Source: Trichopria drosophilae
Taxonomy: Eukaryota > Arthropoda > Insecta > Hymenoptera > Diapriidae
Direction: 5' to 3'
Length of the DNA stretch: 64,000 nt
NCBI GenBank assembly: GCA_030407085.1
Contig: CM059586.1
Span: 90,393,501-90,457,500, forward strand
This document shows positions 36,266-48,907 of this stretch, piece by piece; position 1 is the stretch's first letter; the number at the start of each line of letters is the position of its first letter. Made by a program: the position numbers and the translations under genes. Under the pieces are notes generated by a model. The model saw only the letters and a list, made by a program, of their open reading frames with translations. It was not told the origin of the DNA and searched no databases.

Positions 36266-39245
36266 CGAAATTTTTAACACGGCAAATAATGATAATACCC
36301 TATTTTTAGGTGACTTTAACTCACACCCTACCAACTGGAACTGATTAAATAATGATACAAACGAGGAAAGAATGCTAGAAAGTTTAAATAAGTCATCTAG
36401 ATCTACACAATACCGATACCACCGCGAACGTAACTGCGTTTGGCGCACAAATCAAATTTCGATCTCGTCTTCTCGTCTGCTAATATAGCATATAATATCC
36501 ACGTTACTGCAAACCCGCTTCTCATTGAATGCACCACACAAAAGAGCATTTATCACCGAAAATCTTTAAACTTAAAATCCAAACGTGCCAGTGGAACAAG
36601 GTATAGGAACATTTATAGAAGCGAACAATCACCAGTTCTTTTCGCAAGAATGCGGCTGGTCAACTGGACCCGAAAAATACAAAATTTTGACTGATACATT
36701 TCGGAATGTTTTATTAGCAAATACACCTAAGAAGAAAATAGTTAATGACAATATGCACCGAAATACAATTTCGTGGTGGGTTTCTGAGTGTGAAGAGGCA
36801 AAAAGATTCAAAACTGCTGCGTTTAAAAAATTGAGATTCTCCCGGACAACAACCTACCATATTGCATTAAAAAAACAAATTGCACAAACAAAAAATACGC
36901 TGAAGCAAAAGAAGAAAAAAAACTTCATAAATTTTTATAAATTTGGAAGAAAAAATAAATGCTTTAAATAAAATTAGTCCACCCACGGCAGTAACGGGCC
37001 CTAACTGGCTTCCGGAGAGCAGGGACAATACGTATCCAAATGAGTCGTTTAATTTAGAGAATTTATCATTGCTCTCGAAAGTAAGAACAATAGATCTTCC
37101 TGCGGTTTGGACGGAATTGATTACGAGACTATCAAATTATTGCCTATAAATTATAAACTGCTCTTAGTCGATATTTTCAATGAAATGTATCATACCAGCT
37201 CATATCCAACGGACTGGAAGAAATCTTTTATCCATTTTATTAATAACACTGATGTCAAGAGTGTGAGACCTATAAGTTTAACCTCATGTTCGTGTAAATA
37301 TCAACTCCGATTATTGAGTAGAGTGTTTGATATCAACATCATGTGGTTGTTTATCGAACATAATGAGACTCTAATAAAAATAATTCGAGGAGCGTTTACA
37401 AAAGAAGTGGTACTGAGCCCTGTTTTATGTACGTTGTACGTGTCGATTTGCAATAATATTCCAAAAACTGTGTGCATCTCCCAATTCGCCGACGACATTG
37501 CGTTATATTGTAATCGAGGAAACAATCACACGGCCACTGACCAACTGAAAAAGACAATTATTACAATAAATGACAATTTAGCGCAAGTTAGGCACCCTAA
37601 ACCTAGCATCCCAAAAAACCACCTTTATTCATTGTAATCGACGAAAAATCAAACCAGGAAATTCAGAAATCAAAGTTGATGGCCTGACTATTAAATCTAG
37701 CCAGACCATACGCTTCCTTGGCCTCCTCTAAGATCACAGACTTTCCTGGAGGGACCACGTAAACCAAATCCATAAACGAAGTCTCATTGCAAGCACTATA
37801 GTAAAGTATCTGAGAAGCACATGGTCGGGGTCAAACCCGCACTCAAAATAGCACTCTCCTGACTTTTTACAAGGGTTTCGTTCAATCCATCATAGATTAT
37901 GAGTGCTTCTTTTATTATCCCAATCTCATCTAATCGAAGGGAAAATTGGAAAAAATTCAATTCAACGCAATCCGTCTCGCGCTTGGCTTTCTCATCAGCA
38001 TCCCGACAAAATTGCATTCTATTAATGAGCGAGTAAAATTCCTATGTTTAACCTATTTATCAAAAATTTACTCCAATGAAGGAGTTCTGGCTCATTTTTA
38101 CTATCAAAAACTTTGCCAATCTTATTACGAACAGTAGTAACAATCCGGGCAATTCCCAACGCAAATTTAGCAACCGACTTTTGAAGGAAGGTATCGAAAT
38201 CTTTCAGCCATATACTAGCTAGACCCTTACCAATAAACATTACAATTTATCCATCCACCATTACTTGACTATTTTAATCCAACCCGCCATTGACATAGAG
38301 CTTTGTGCCAAACTAAAGAAATCTTCATCGCCAGAAGGTATTTTAACAAAATTCGTAGAACTAGATAATACACTAATTATCAATAATAAAGGAAGCAAGA
38401 CGAAAGATTCCTCCTCGGTCGGCACATCATGCATCAGTAAAACCCTCGACGTAAACATATCCTGTAGTTTAAATAAAAAAGCCTCCATTTTTGCATCTGA
38501 ATCCAGCACAATTCTCGATGCTGTCGAAACAGCACTCAAACATCCAAAAGATAATATCGAAATCTTTACTGATTCATTAAGTGCACTTCTGGCGATCAAG
38601 AGTACAAAACTTAGCATCAAGACAAATTTATATAGCATAGAAATTTTAAAAAATTCACTGAATCAACTGCAAACAACCCATTGAATCGAAACATTAAATT
38701 ATGTTGGATACCAGCACGTCGAGTCTTACAAGGCAATGAGAACGCTGACCAAGCCGCAAAGAATGCCTCAAGCTCTCGTCGCACTTGTCAATCAAAATTC
38801 CATTTGCTGACATGAAAGGACACTTTCAAGTAAACGTCTATGAAAACAGGTCCCTACAAATTACGACTTTAGGACATTCTAAAGGAACTCACTATTTTAC
38901 GCACTACTACGATAAAAAGAAAAGAACACCGCAGTTCTCTAAGTCCTTTCTCCTAAGAAAAATAATTTCGCTTGTTAGTAGATGTAGATCTGCACACTAC
39001 AATCCCGAACTTCTCCCCTGTTGAAAATCAACTTAGTTGACAGTGCTCAGTGCGAATACGGAGAGGAATTCCACGATCTCAATCATCTACTGTGGCAATA
39101 CATTATTTTCAATAATCAATGCTCCGAATTCCTAAAAAAATTGTTTGATCTTGGATTTCTACTCCCATTCAGGTGTGAAAACTTGCTTTCAACGTTCATA
39201 AATAACATTTGTAAAACGCTGCATTCGTTTTTTGTAAACTGCTAA
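36266..39245 (+). pseudogene. Decayed, nearly complete non-LTR ORF2 (EN, RT, RNase H)
   Basis: The ORF2 order is preserved on the plus strand across broken frames. The endonuclease motif is FLGDFNSHPTNWN (about 36303). The EN-RT linker is SWWVSECEEAKRFKTAAFKK (about 36772). RT starts with GIDYETIKLLP then YPTDWKKSFIHFI and VRPISLTSC (37110-37290). The RT catalytic box is CISQFADDIALYC (about 37472-37510). The thumb reads RFLGLL...HRLSWRDHV (about 37710). RNase H has IEIFTDSLSALLAI (about 38560) then CWIPARRVLQGNENADQAAK (38702-38760). A CEYGEEFHDLNHLLW knuckle is near 39050. Frameshifts and stops occur throughout, so it is dead. Presence of RNase H fits the I/R1-type groups. It is an older relative of the insertion at 29709-31137, in the same orientation. 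Confidence 0.85.
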
Positions 39246-39513
39246 ATGTTTAAGTGTGACCTGCTCACGTTACGTTTCGATAAAAATTGCGCACACAAGG
39301 AGCACTAATGCCATAGATTTGGACGAAAAAGGGTTTTGCAATGACGGGCTGCGTTTGTTGACAATTTCACGGTATTATGAGAGTATGCATGGAAGGAGTG
39401 CACGGAAACACTCATACATCAAAATTGTATTCACACAATTTATTATCGTCGACATCGCCTGTATTCCTGAAGGAAAGAAGTGTAACAACAAGGTTGAGAG
39501 ATATTGACGGATC

Positions 39514-40265
39514 TTGCAATATGTAAACGACATCTTGGAAGTAGGTCCAACAATTCAAGAAGATCTGTTCTCTATATTATTACGTTTCAGACAACAGCGT
39601 TTCGCACTGGTTGGTGACACAAAGAAAATATACCGCTATGTTTGGATTATTAAGCAAGATCAAGATGTTCAAAAAACATTGTGGCATAAATCACCTAATC
39701 AACCGGTTCAAGAATACAGATTGAAGACTGTTACACACGGATTATCTTCTTCAACCATTTTTTACTATCAGAAATCTTCAACAATTGGAATCGATTATGA
39801 CCCAAAATACCCCAATATTTCTTAGGTGACTGAAAGAGTCTTTTATGTGGATGACCTCATCACTAGAGGTCGAATTATCGAAGATATCGGCAATATTAAA
39901 CATCAAATTGCAGAAGGTTTAGCATCTGTTTAGAATGCGGCTGCGAAAATGGGCCTCAAATGAATCGTCATATAAAGCGAATTAAAGGTGATTTTTTTTT
40001 AATTCCACAAAATTTATACGGGTTTTCCTCAAATTGAGTCCTTTCTTAATACACGGTCATTAGCTGCATGATGTAAATGACCTGAGTGCAGTTAATCCGG
40101 TACATTTTGTAATTGGTCAACAGAGCTGCCTGACATTGATGTTCGCGAAATATTGAAAAACACGGTTCAGATGGTCAACTCAGTATTTCACTAAAACGCA
40201 GGAACGTTACAAGTGGCGACTGCAAAATCATTATTCCTCAGATGTCGTGCCATTATTATTATGAA
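39514..40265 (+). pseudogene. BEL/Pao LTR retrotransposon remnant (RT and integrase tail), copy B
   Basis: Frame 39514-39825 reads YVNDILEVGPTIQEDLFSIL, FRQQRFALVGDTKKIYR and YRLKTVTHGLSSS, the RT of BEL/Pao elements. After a stop the active-site box FYVDDLI follows (about 39840). Then the sequence jumps to the end of the integrase (about 40020-40150), with ESFLNTRSLAA and ELPDIDVREI. RNase H and most of the integrase are deleted. The tail onward is shared with 22245 and beyond next to receptor A. Confidence 0.8.
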
Positions 40266-41100
40266 AGGATAACAACGCTTCTCCCTTTCAGAAATAATTT
40301 GTACGCGTCTCAGAATTATGCCTAGGAACAGGCGGAATCATAAGGGTTGTAAGATTGAAGACGATAGATGGAAAACCACACGGGGTGTGTACAAAATTGT
40401 TCCAATTCCTGTGTAGAATATAGTGTGTTAAAAATAATGTAATTTATCTATTTTTCTTTGTAATGAATATTTGTGGTGAATAAGGTATTTGTTGAAGGTA
40501 CTCCTTCAATGCGCCTTAAACGTATTAGCGTTCAAATTCGATTGTTGCTCAAAACTAGCCCTTCCCCTCTCTCTTCTCCATGAACAGTATTGTTACTTTG
40601 CAACTTCCACAGGGTGAAATCGTTTGACAAAAGTCCACATTTCAATTAAATTCAAGTTGTGTGTTTTAAATTCGATTACTATGTCGGCAACGGGCGAGCG
40701 ACGTACAAACTGATCTGATTCCACAAAGTTTGTAACAGTCACACATCGACTGAGAAAACATAGAAAAGTAAAACAATGTGAGAACGAAGATACTCGTCAA
40801 TTATGTCTGTATACCTATCAAAAATTAATGATAATGCTGACAAACAATCAAAATCAACCTCCTCCATTTTGACTAGAGCAAGTAATCGTAACTTCAGAAA
40901 AGAATTTAATTAATTGGTTAATGTTATTATACTTTCTTAGTTCATACGACCATCTTTTAATTATCCCAGTTAGTTTGTTGTTTGAGAATAGTTGGAACAA
41001 GCAAATTATGTATTTCTCCATGCACATATCTCTGGGGTTTTCAGTTTCCTAACTGATAAGTAACTAACCAGTAAAATTCCTTTCTTGTATTTTGTTGGTC

Positions 41101-42678
41101 TCAAGCAAGCGACCGTGAGAAATCGGTTAGTACCTGGCCCATTTTCGCGTATACCCATCGGTAAATAAGAATATTCAAAAGTAAGAAAAAAATCACTAAA
41201 TGTTCGAATAAAATACTAACATTAATAAAGCAGGTGATGTTCCACGTAAATATAGGCCCGCACGATACACCCATAGGCCTTGCAAAGCATATCATCATAA
41301 TTAGGAACATTTTCCTTATGCCGATTCGCATTGATAACCAGTCTACGTTTGCGATCGTATCAGCTAGGCTGAGACTCTTAAACAGGTAAAATACAATCAA
41401 TGCTCCCGCTTCGATGAGTAAGGGTTTTTAAAGTGTAGAAACTTACATTAACAATGATTTCGTTGCCGACCCAAGAGTACATAAAAATTTGTGTAACTGA
41501 CAAAAACAAATATGTCACAGCCAAATAAAACTCCATACTAAAGACTTTATGTGTAGCTAGCTTCAACACACTTGTACAAATTTCAAATGTAGATATAAAA
41601 AACAGAAAAAACTGCATCCACCCAAACGTTGCATTAAGGGACTGAGTGTACCTGAAATATATAGATCCTACACGATAAGTAGCAAATATATTGTCTATTT
41701 TAATACATTTTTTTAATCATTTTATTACGTACCTTAAAATACACCTGTGGTCTGTTACGCAATTGGCGATCATTCGCTTTTCCATTTGCATCAATTCACG
41801 CATTGTTTTCTCATTATCAACTTTACTTTTCAAGATTATTTGCAAATTTGTTATTCTATATTTAAGAATGTCTAGCTGGGTTTTAACGTTGATCATAAAT
41901 GCAACTATCATACAGGCATTTGCTACATATAACACAACGAAGACCGATGAGGCTACCATTTGGTAGAAATACGTGTACCAGAAATTTCTTGGATTTTCCA
42001 CATCAAGCATATTCCACATATTGATCGGTAATTGCATTATAGATCCTTCGTCTACAATCCTTCTGATGAAGATTGTGGCGGCACATGTGGTCGCGGCCCA
42101 TACATATGTTATTGTCAGCACCCTATTAATTAAAAATACTATTTCTATAATAATAATATATACGTATCTGAATTCAATAACTATTTTTTTAAATAAAAAA
42201 AATGTGGCTTGTCATATCTGATATGTAATCTTATTTGATAAGAACAATAACAATAATATTCGAAATATTTCAATACAAACCTCATTCTATGTTCAGCATT
42301 ATGAAGTATAGCAGTCTCAACTTTATCTTGTGTTCCATACCAACGTTTATCGATGCATGATCGTATCAGATCATAAATCGCTTCGCGTTTGTATGTGATT
42401 GCCAAAATTCGAAGAGTTACATGTAACCTAGCAAGAAATTGAGCACAGTCACCCTTGATAGTCTCCGTTATATTCGCGTTAAAAAATATGTAGATAATTT
42501 CACCAAGACCCATACTTATCATTATGCAATATACAAATATCGTATAAACATTATATCCCCACTTTTTGATACCAGTCCAATGACTTAGACGCCATTGGCC
42601 AGAGATCGTGTACATAAAAAATACCGTGGGACAAACGTGATTTTCCAATACGATTTCTTCCTGATGTTTGTCAAACAT
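41101..42678 (-). CDS. Insect odorant receptor (7tm_6), copy B
   Basis: Paralogue of receptor A; it begins MFDKHQEEIVLENHVCP. Exons are 42678-42281 (398 nt), 42122-41733 (390), 41651-41447 (205) and 41376-41221 (156). Every length equals that in copy A, and introns are 158, 81 and 70 nt against 158, 82 and 70. Shared marks include WTGIKKW, RRIVDEGSIMQLPINMWNML, LSVTQIFMYSWVGNE, LSLADTIANVDW and GPIFTWNITCFIN. After FIN there is either read-through to TGA at 41101 or a small final exon, 41133-41101, spliced from GTTAGT to CCAG. The spliced end reads FIN-VLTDFSRSLA, closer to the usual FI-x-VL-x-x-S ending of this family. No stop breaks the exons, so the gene appears intact. Role as for copy A; the ligand cannot be read from sequence. 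Confidence 0.88.
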
Positions 42679-44755
42679 TACATAAAATATTAGTCAACTC
42701 TGAAGTAAACTGAACAAAATAGAATCAATCGTAGCGATATTAGTGATTAGTACGTAAAACAAAACAGTAGAACCATTTTCGAAATATAGTTCAGGTATTA
42801 TCTTGAAGCAGACTTAAACAGAAAAAGTTTGCAGTGTTTTAGGAGTTAGCCATCTTCATTTTCTGAAAGATCGAACTACACTGTTAGAAGCAACATTGTT
42901 ATTCCTTTGTCGGCGAGGTAAAATAACGAAGCCCCTTTGATGAAATTTTAATTGATAGGTAATCATAAAGCTTCGTTGCACCGGCGTAATTATCTCTTGC
43001 CGCGTGTTTCCTTGTTGGGGCTTCCGGCATAGTTTTTTATTCTACGCATGTAGGGATAAAAAGAGAATTCCACATTTTTTCAATGCAATTTTCTGCTCCG
43101 CGATATAAGTTTTCAACTCAGATATCACATATTTTGTGCTTTATTAAACTTAGATTTCAATCCAAGTCACCAGAATTGTATAGTGCCAAAATAGCGGCCA
43201 GAAAATAATGTTTGGTATAGTGGTTGACATTACCGGGAACTGCGAAATTCTGAAGATATTCCGCACGTTTGATTTAAATCTAGTCTTATAATTTTCTAAC
43301 ATTAGAGGATATGTGTCAACCAGTTACGATAGAATTGGTTGGGATAAGACATTGTGACGACCATATTTTTATCGGAAGCTAGCTATATTTCAGGTAATAT
43401 TTTAAATACACATAAAACGCAGCAGAATGAAAAAGAAACTTTTAAACGCCACTAAATACAGGTATTACATTTAATTGTGCTCAATGAAGATATGGATTAT
43501 TTAACGACAAACCACTACAGCTAAACCCCAACTCGATGTGAGTGGAAATGGAGAAGAGGGGAGTGAGATTAATATTTTTAATAATATAGGAGCCGTGGCT
43601 AGCTATCTTTTTTGTTATATTTATGGAGACAAACGTCCGCTTCTTTCACTTCTACTGTAAATAATTTTCGTAGTATACTATTGCAGTTCAATATAAACAA
43701 TAAGACTGAAAGGTATTTGAACATTTGTTAAAATGTCGAGAATTAATGAAGTAAATTCCTTCAGCTTTATGGTGTCTTATAATGTACAAAAATCTATATA
43801 AAATTTCATGTTTTCCTAGATTTCCACGTTTTAATAATAGGTATTTAAAGAGTCGTTGTTTTTAGTTTCCACAAAAGATAGGCAGTGAGAATACCAATTG
43901 TACTATTTGTAAATAGTGACCCTTTAAGTCACGCACTAATGAGCAGATAATTTAGATAGACTTCATACGCTGTCACCAGTTTAAACCAACAGTCTTCGGA
44001 TTACAATTATGGATTTATTGGATGAATTGCTAAATTCTGCAGGTCAAATCCTGAACACCTGAATTTGAAGAAATTCCTGAAATACAGTTGCAAACAGTAG
44101 TTTTTGGAATAAAAAATATATACAACAGTTTTCAGTTCATCACGGACCAGAAATTTACGGGAATCAGATTACTCAATGATGCCACATTTTATTGGAGGTA
44201 ACTTCTTGATTGAGACGACATTCCATCACTTTTCTCGAAAAGCAAGTTGGGGATGACTTTTTTGTGGTCCTTTTCGTGTTTCCAATTTTGCAACTCTTGA
44301 AATTTTCCGCTATTTTGTTATCTGATAGTACTTTTAAGGCGTATTTATGGAGGTTTCTTTAGGAATTTATGGATATTTCAGCGTTTCGAGACTTCATCGT
44401 CTAATAAATATCCATGATATTGTTCAACATTTATATTGGCAATATATTTAATTAATTTTTAATAAAATTAAATAAATTTGGTAAAGTAAAATCGAAAGGA
44501 TGGTAGTTTGCTGATAACCAAATATTTTATGTTTAGATATTAGCAAGCAACATATAAAAGGATTCACCTTATTGTTGCTAAGCGTGTTATATGCTGCATG
44601 GTACTTATTACTTTCTGTATGTGTTGAATTACGCCGTGTGAATAAACGATTCGATAATGTTACACTACGGAAGAGAATGAAAGGTGGGCGGCTAAACTCG
44701 AGGAGCGCGTATCATAACAATACATGTAGTCATTAACTCGATTGAGGGAAATACG

Positions 44756-45641
44756 GTGGCCGGATATATGTTCCCTTAAAAATCGTTCCCCGGAAATTCG
44801 TTCCCTGGAAAATCGTTCCCCTGGAAAATCGTTCCCTCAGAAAATCGTTCCTTGGAAAATCGTTCCCCTGGAAAATTGTTCCCCTGGAAAATCGTTCCTC
44901 GGAAAATCGTTCCTGTGGAACGCATTTCACGCATTGCGAACTTGGTCATTGTCCTAGAAATGGACACTTAGTGGCGTTGTCCTAGAAATAGACATATAGT
45001 GTATTATACTTTGAAATAAACTCATAATTTCTATTGTACCATTTCTTTTCTCTTTCTCCAGCTTGAAAGTGGTAATGTGCTTCATTTTCTCTTACTCTTT
45101 GCAGATGGTGGCCGGATATATGTTCCCTTGAAAATCGTTCCCCTGGCAAATATTATCTTGGGAAAATCGGGCTGAGAGTGGCCGAACAAATGACTCATGG
45201 AAAAAATGACCTCCTCGGCGTTTCTCGCTAAATATTCTTAATTTGGGTGTTGGGTTCAGTGGTGTGATCATAATATTGAGATTGGTTATAGGTTAGGCTA
45301 GTATTGCGGAGGGTTCCGGGGGGGGGGGCGGAGCCCCCCGGCCACGCTCTGCGAGTCTGACTATAAAATTAGAATAGGTTAGTATAGTAGGAGATTATTT
45401 CTTATTCGTTTTTTCATGGAATCTCTGTTATGTATATAAGTTATGTATATACCTTTTTTGCAATGGGGAATTTTTTCCAAGGAAAGATTTTCCAGCGGCA
45501 CGATTTTCCGGGAGAACGATTTTCTGGAGGAACGATTTTCCAGGGGAACGATTTTCCAGTGGAACGAATTTCCAGGGGAACAATTTTCCAGGGGGACGAT
45601 TTTCCGGGAACGATTTTCAGGGGTGCATATATCCTAGAACC
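44756..45641. mobile_element. 886 bp Foldback-like element with tandem-repeat arms
   Basis: The left arm (44775-44920) is about nine tandem units of 16-18 bp (GAAAATCGTTCCCCTG). The right arm (45473-45622) is a similar array inverted (CAGGGGAACGATTTTC). Outer ends pair through GGATATATG. The 9 bp GGAAATACG flanks both sides (44747-44755 and 45642-45650). The site in duplication copy A (26106-26114) is uninterrupted. A second internal copy of the left end starts near 45107. Open frames full of GTIFQGNDFP are translations of the array. Confidence 0.88.
45303..45345. repeat. G-run / C-run inside the Foldback-like element
   Basis: A run of about ten G followed by CGGAGCCCCCCGG makes a short GC-rich hairpin in the middle domain of the element. 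Confidence 0.6.
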
Positions 45642-46120
45642 GGAAATACGAATAAAAAAATTTAATTATTCGCGGCATCTCTTTTCTCGATGCACGTTGT
45701 TGCATGGCCGATGCAAAATTGTGTTTCGTGATAGAGCAACAAGCAGAGAGTGTTTTGGACCGGAGTGACGGCGGAATAAACAATGATTTTTATTTCATGC
45801 CACTTTAGTTGTACTGTCCATTTCTTTGATCAATTTAACAAAATGTTCAGATATTTACCGAATAAGATTATATAACAATTCAACTTTTTTTCATTTTCAG
45901 GATTAGGCGAGAGTATCCTCGAAAATTTCAATTCCGAAATAAAAATAACTATTAGACTGTTCAGAGAACGCTATTGCAGTAGTGCGCATCTGGTTATGTG
46001 AAGGTAAGAACATACTTTCAAGTCTTTATTGCACTTAACCTATTTTATTTCCTTTTAATTGGTCATTTGGATAAACTGTTGCAACGCAATATCGGTGGTC
46101 TGTAATATAAGTGGTAAATA

Positions 46121-46700
46121 ATAGTCAATAGTCAAATAGACAATTGTAATGAACGTCATAATAACAAGAATCTGGAGGATAAACTATAGTGGGACGAAAA
46201 AAAGAGTATACCAAAAGCAAGATACCAGAGAAAGAGACGCGGACAGAGAAAAAAAATAGAAAACTTAGAGCAGATCCCAAAATGATTTGATCCGAGAGAA
46301 TGATAATTTTGAATAAAAAACTAGACAATATCTCGAGGGCAAAGCAAATTAAAAATATAAGAAATTCGCCGAGGTCACAGTTATCGTTGACCTATACAGT
46401 TTTCCGTCGAAAAGTCGACTCACAAGCCACCGTAGACTGGCAGACTCAACACCGATTTTAGGTGACTGAACCAGTTTAGTTCATGAGGTAACGCCAGCCT
46501 CAAAAGCGCTGACCTCGCACAAGCTAATTAGCTTATTCGAACAAAATTAGACTGTGGTGCACGTAGGAGCCTTATGCATCATAGGAGCATCGCCCTTCGT
46601 ACTACCTCAACCGAAGGGGAGTAAAGACCCAATCCCAAATGCAAAAGCCGGGTGTCAATTTTGGCAACCTGAGCCTTCTCTTAAAAAATTCGAGCTCATA
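46121..46700. other. No recognisable gene
   Basis: Beyond the duplication the sequence becomes non-coding and slightly GC-richer toward the retroelement remnant. No domain is seen. Confidence 0.4.
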
Positions 46701-47275
46701 ACACAAGCCTAACAGGGAGCCGCATGGAGTAAGCTATCTAGAATCATTGTGCGATAAAGTTTAATGGCACCCCTGTACGAGTCGCTTTTCACCGATACCA
46801 CAATAGACAATACCAAGCCAGTGCCCGTATTCTGTAACTCGTTATTACGAATAACGTCGACGTTATGACAATTCCAACCAACCACGGTCCAGGATATTGT
46901 CGTTATCGACAGTAACGTCGACGTTATTCGTAATACCGACTTACAGAATACGGGCACTGACGCGTTGTCGCTATCGCATTCTCAGACGTCCTCAATCCTC
47001 TTGTCGAGGACGTGACGACAGTGAGGATATAAGGATAGGATGACGCCACGTCAAGATGATGATTTTCATAGTAAAAGGTCTTATAAAGACCGTCAAGAGG
47101 GCCGCCCTTCGTTAAAACCACTATTTTAGTCTTAGAGATATTGATAGTTAGACCATTGGTATTGTAGTATGAGGCGAAGAGCCCTGAAGGTCGTCTGGCC
47201 ATGAATTAAAATCGCCTTCCAGAATAAACCTACATTCAGGAAATTTTGCTTGTAGCGAAATTAATAGTGTATATT
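46700..47275 (-). pseudogene. Non-LTR retrotransposon scrap (EN and late RT), split by a MITE
   Basis: From the right on the minus strand: the endonuclease box CRFILEGDFNSWPDD (about 47232-47190), then in another frame the late RT region GLTINISKTKIVVLTKGG and a YYENHH...SYPYIL piece (47170-47030). The frame is then cut at 46959 by a 141 bp MITE and resumes after 46819 with AIKLYRTMILDSLLHAAPC. The central RT is missing. This is a deeply decayed remnant. Confidence 0.65.
46819..46959. mobile_element. 141 bp MITE with long inverted repeats (copy 2)
   Basis: Ends are CAGTGCCCGTATTC and GAATACGGGCACTG. It is the inverted copy of 33161-33301 and has the same length. It lies inside the retroelement remnant and creates a false 82-codon frame. 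Confidence 0.8.
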
Positions 47276-48000
47276 CTTATTGGTATTAGTGTATTGGCGG
47301 GATGAGCACCATTATCATTGGAGGTTCCTTACCAGAGTAGCTACTCCTTTGCTGGTGGTAGGGCTCCCACCCGAGCAGGAAAACTGGCAGACATCCTTTT
47401 AAAGGTGCACTCCCGGATATCTACCGATCACCCTGTCCATGTTTTCAATGCTTACAGGCATCCAGGGGCTCTATGCCCACCAAACCCCGCAGCATGAGAA
47501 GTGTTCCCAACGCAAATGGAAACTGGTAGCAAACCTCCTAAAGTTCACTGCCGATGTAAGAGGGAGAGCAAGAGGGGTAGTTCAGGGTGGACCTCCAGTT
47601 TCTAAAATGGAATCCGAACCACACGTTACCCCGAATATCCCATGGTATAATAAAAGAGGCATAGCAAGGCGTATATTGGGGAAGGGAAAGACCAATTTAG
47701 ATCAACGCTGATTGTTTTTTTCTATACCTCTCCTAGTATAACAAACTGCCACCCTGCCTCGGCCGACCACTTTAGATCAATGCTAATTGGCTGCTTCTGC
47801 CCAACCACTAAGTTGCTATACCTCTCTTAGTATACCTTGTAATATTTAGCGGCAGCACCGAGTTGCATCTTGCATACAGAGCCAGTCGCGGTTGCTCCCG
47901 CGCAGACCGCGAGCGCCTGAATAACCTGCAACTCGTTATGCCTCCGCGATAACATTCGGAGAACAACAGGATATTTCTGCCGAAAGGTGGCTATTTTGAC
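47276..48000. other. No recognisable gene; GC-richer repeat-like DNA
   Basis: Composition is richer in GC than the surroundings. The block GATCAACGCTGATTG...CTATACCTCTC recurs twice (about 47700 and 47775). The 90-codon frame at 47439-47711 has no recognised domain; it may be older retroelement sequence. Confidence 0.4.
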
Positions 48001-48365
48001 TGATGAAAAACTATGGAGCGCGATACCTGAACTTCATAATCGGCTACCATTAACACCTGTTGCACGTATTTTAGCTGATAATATGAAAAAATATGGAGTG
48101 GATACCTGGACTTCATAATCAGCGATCATCCTTCACATCTGATTCACGTATTTAGGCTAAAAGGATGAAAAACTATGTAGCGTGATACCTGGTCTTCAGG
48201 ATCGACGATTACCCTTAACACATGATTCACGTATCGTGGCTAAAAAGATGAAAAACTATAGAGTGCGATACCCAGACACCGTAATCGGCGACCTGGTGTA
48301 CGTATTTTAGCTGATAAAATGAAACACTAAAGAACGCGATACCTTGACTCCGTGCTCGGGGAATC
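48001..48365. repeat. Tandem array, about 4.5 units of roughly 80 bp
   Basis: GATGAAAAACTATGGAG-type units start near 48002, 48080, 48163, 48247 and 48317, each followed by GCGATACCTG, a CTTCATAATCGGC-like part and CACGTATTTTAGCT. The units are well diverged from one another. Confidence 0.85.
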
Positions 48366-48375
48366 CCTTCAGTTT

Positions 48376-48860
48376 AACCCATTAACGCCCAAGGGCCACT
48401 TCTTCTTGCGTCAATTTCAGTCCAGTATTTCGTATCAAAATCGAAGTTAACATAAATTTAGAGGTACATATCCTACTATTTTCGAGGTCGCTCTTCAAGA
48501 TTCCGAGGTCAAAATTGAGTTTCATCCATCGGGAATTCCAATATGGCGCCGAATTTGGAAACAATGTTCAGGAAATTGGGAAATATTTATTCTTACCAAT
48601 TTTTTTCGAGCGCTTACAATATTGGGAATCTATTGAAACTCTGAACAAAGGGGAACAAAATACCTCAATTGTAAAGAAAAATTTTGCTGTTATACCCTAC
48701 ATCATGCTAACGACCTCAAAATGGCCGCAATAATGAAAATTTCTTTAGAATTTTCTGGACGCCCTAACTTAAAACTACGAGCTTTATTTAAAAAAATGAT
48801 AAGAATAAAAAGTTCTTAGAATTTACCGAGAAATATCACGGAATTTTTTCGATTTCTCAT
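48376..48860. mobile_element. Half of a TTAA-type MITE
   Basis: The end TTTAACCCATTAACGCCC matches the inverse of GCGTTAATGGATTAAA near 63087-63103. The inner part (AGAATAAAAAGTTCTTAGAA, then CCGAGAAATATCA) matches the interior of the 361-1653 element. The partner end was not identified. Confidence 0.55.
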
Positions 48861-48907
48861 TCGAATCGCAGTCGATATGATCTTTGCGATGCATGTATCC
48901 AGTTTAG

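Larger units (their letters stand above)
40020..46120. repeat. Segmental duplication, copy B (odorant receptor unit)
   Basis: This is the counterpart of 22245-26505. Extra DNA relative to copy A lies at about 40530-41095, within about 43490-44490, and at 44756-45641 (the Foldback-like element). The last shared block is near 46000-46120 (CTTTATTGCAC, then GGTCTGTAAT). Confidence 0.88.

Noticed and set aside
41691..42221. Plus-strand frames of 82-91 codons across the receptor B exons
   Set aside because: Antisense shadows, as in copy A.
44733..45768. Four overlapping frames rich in GTIFQGNDFP/RERFSRG repeats that look like a repetitive protein
   Set aside because: They are translations of the 16-18 bp tandem arms of the Foldback-like element, open on both strands and in several frames.
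48001..48365. Possible CRISPR-like array
   Set aside because: The repeats are diverged, there are no distinct spacers, and the context is an animal genome; it is a decayed satellite.
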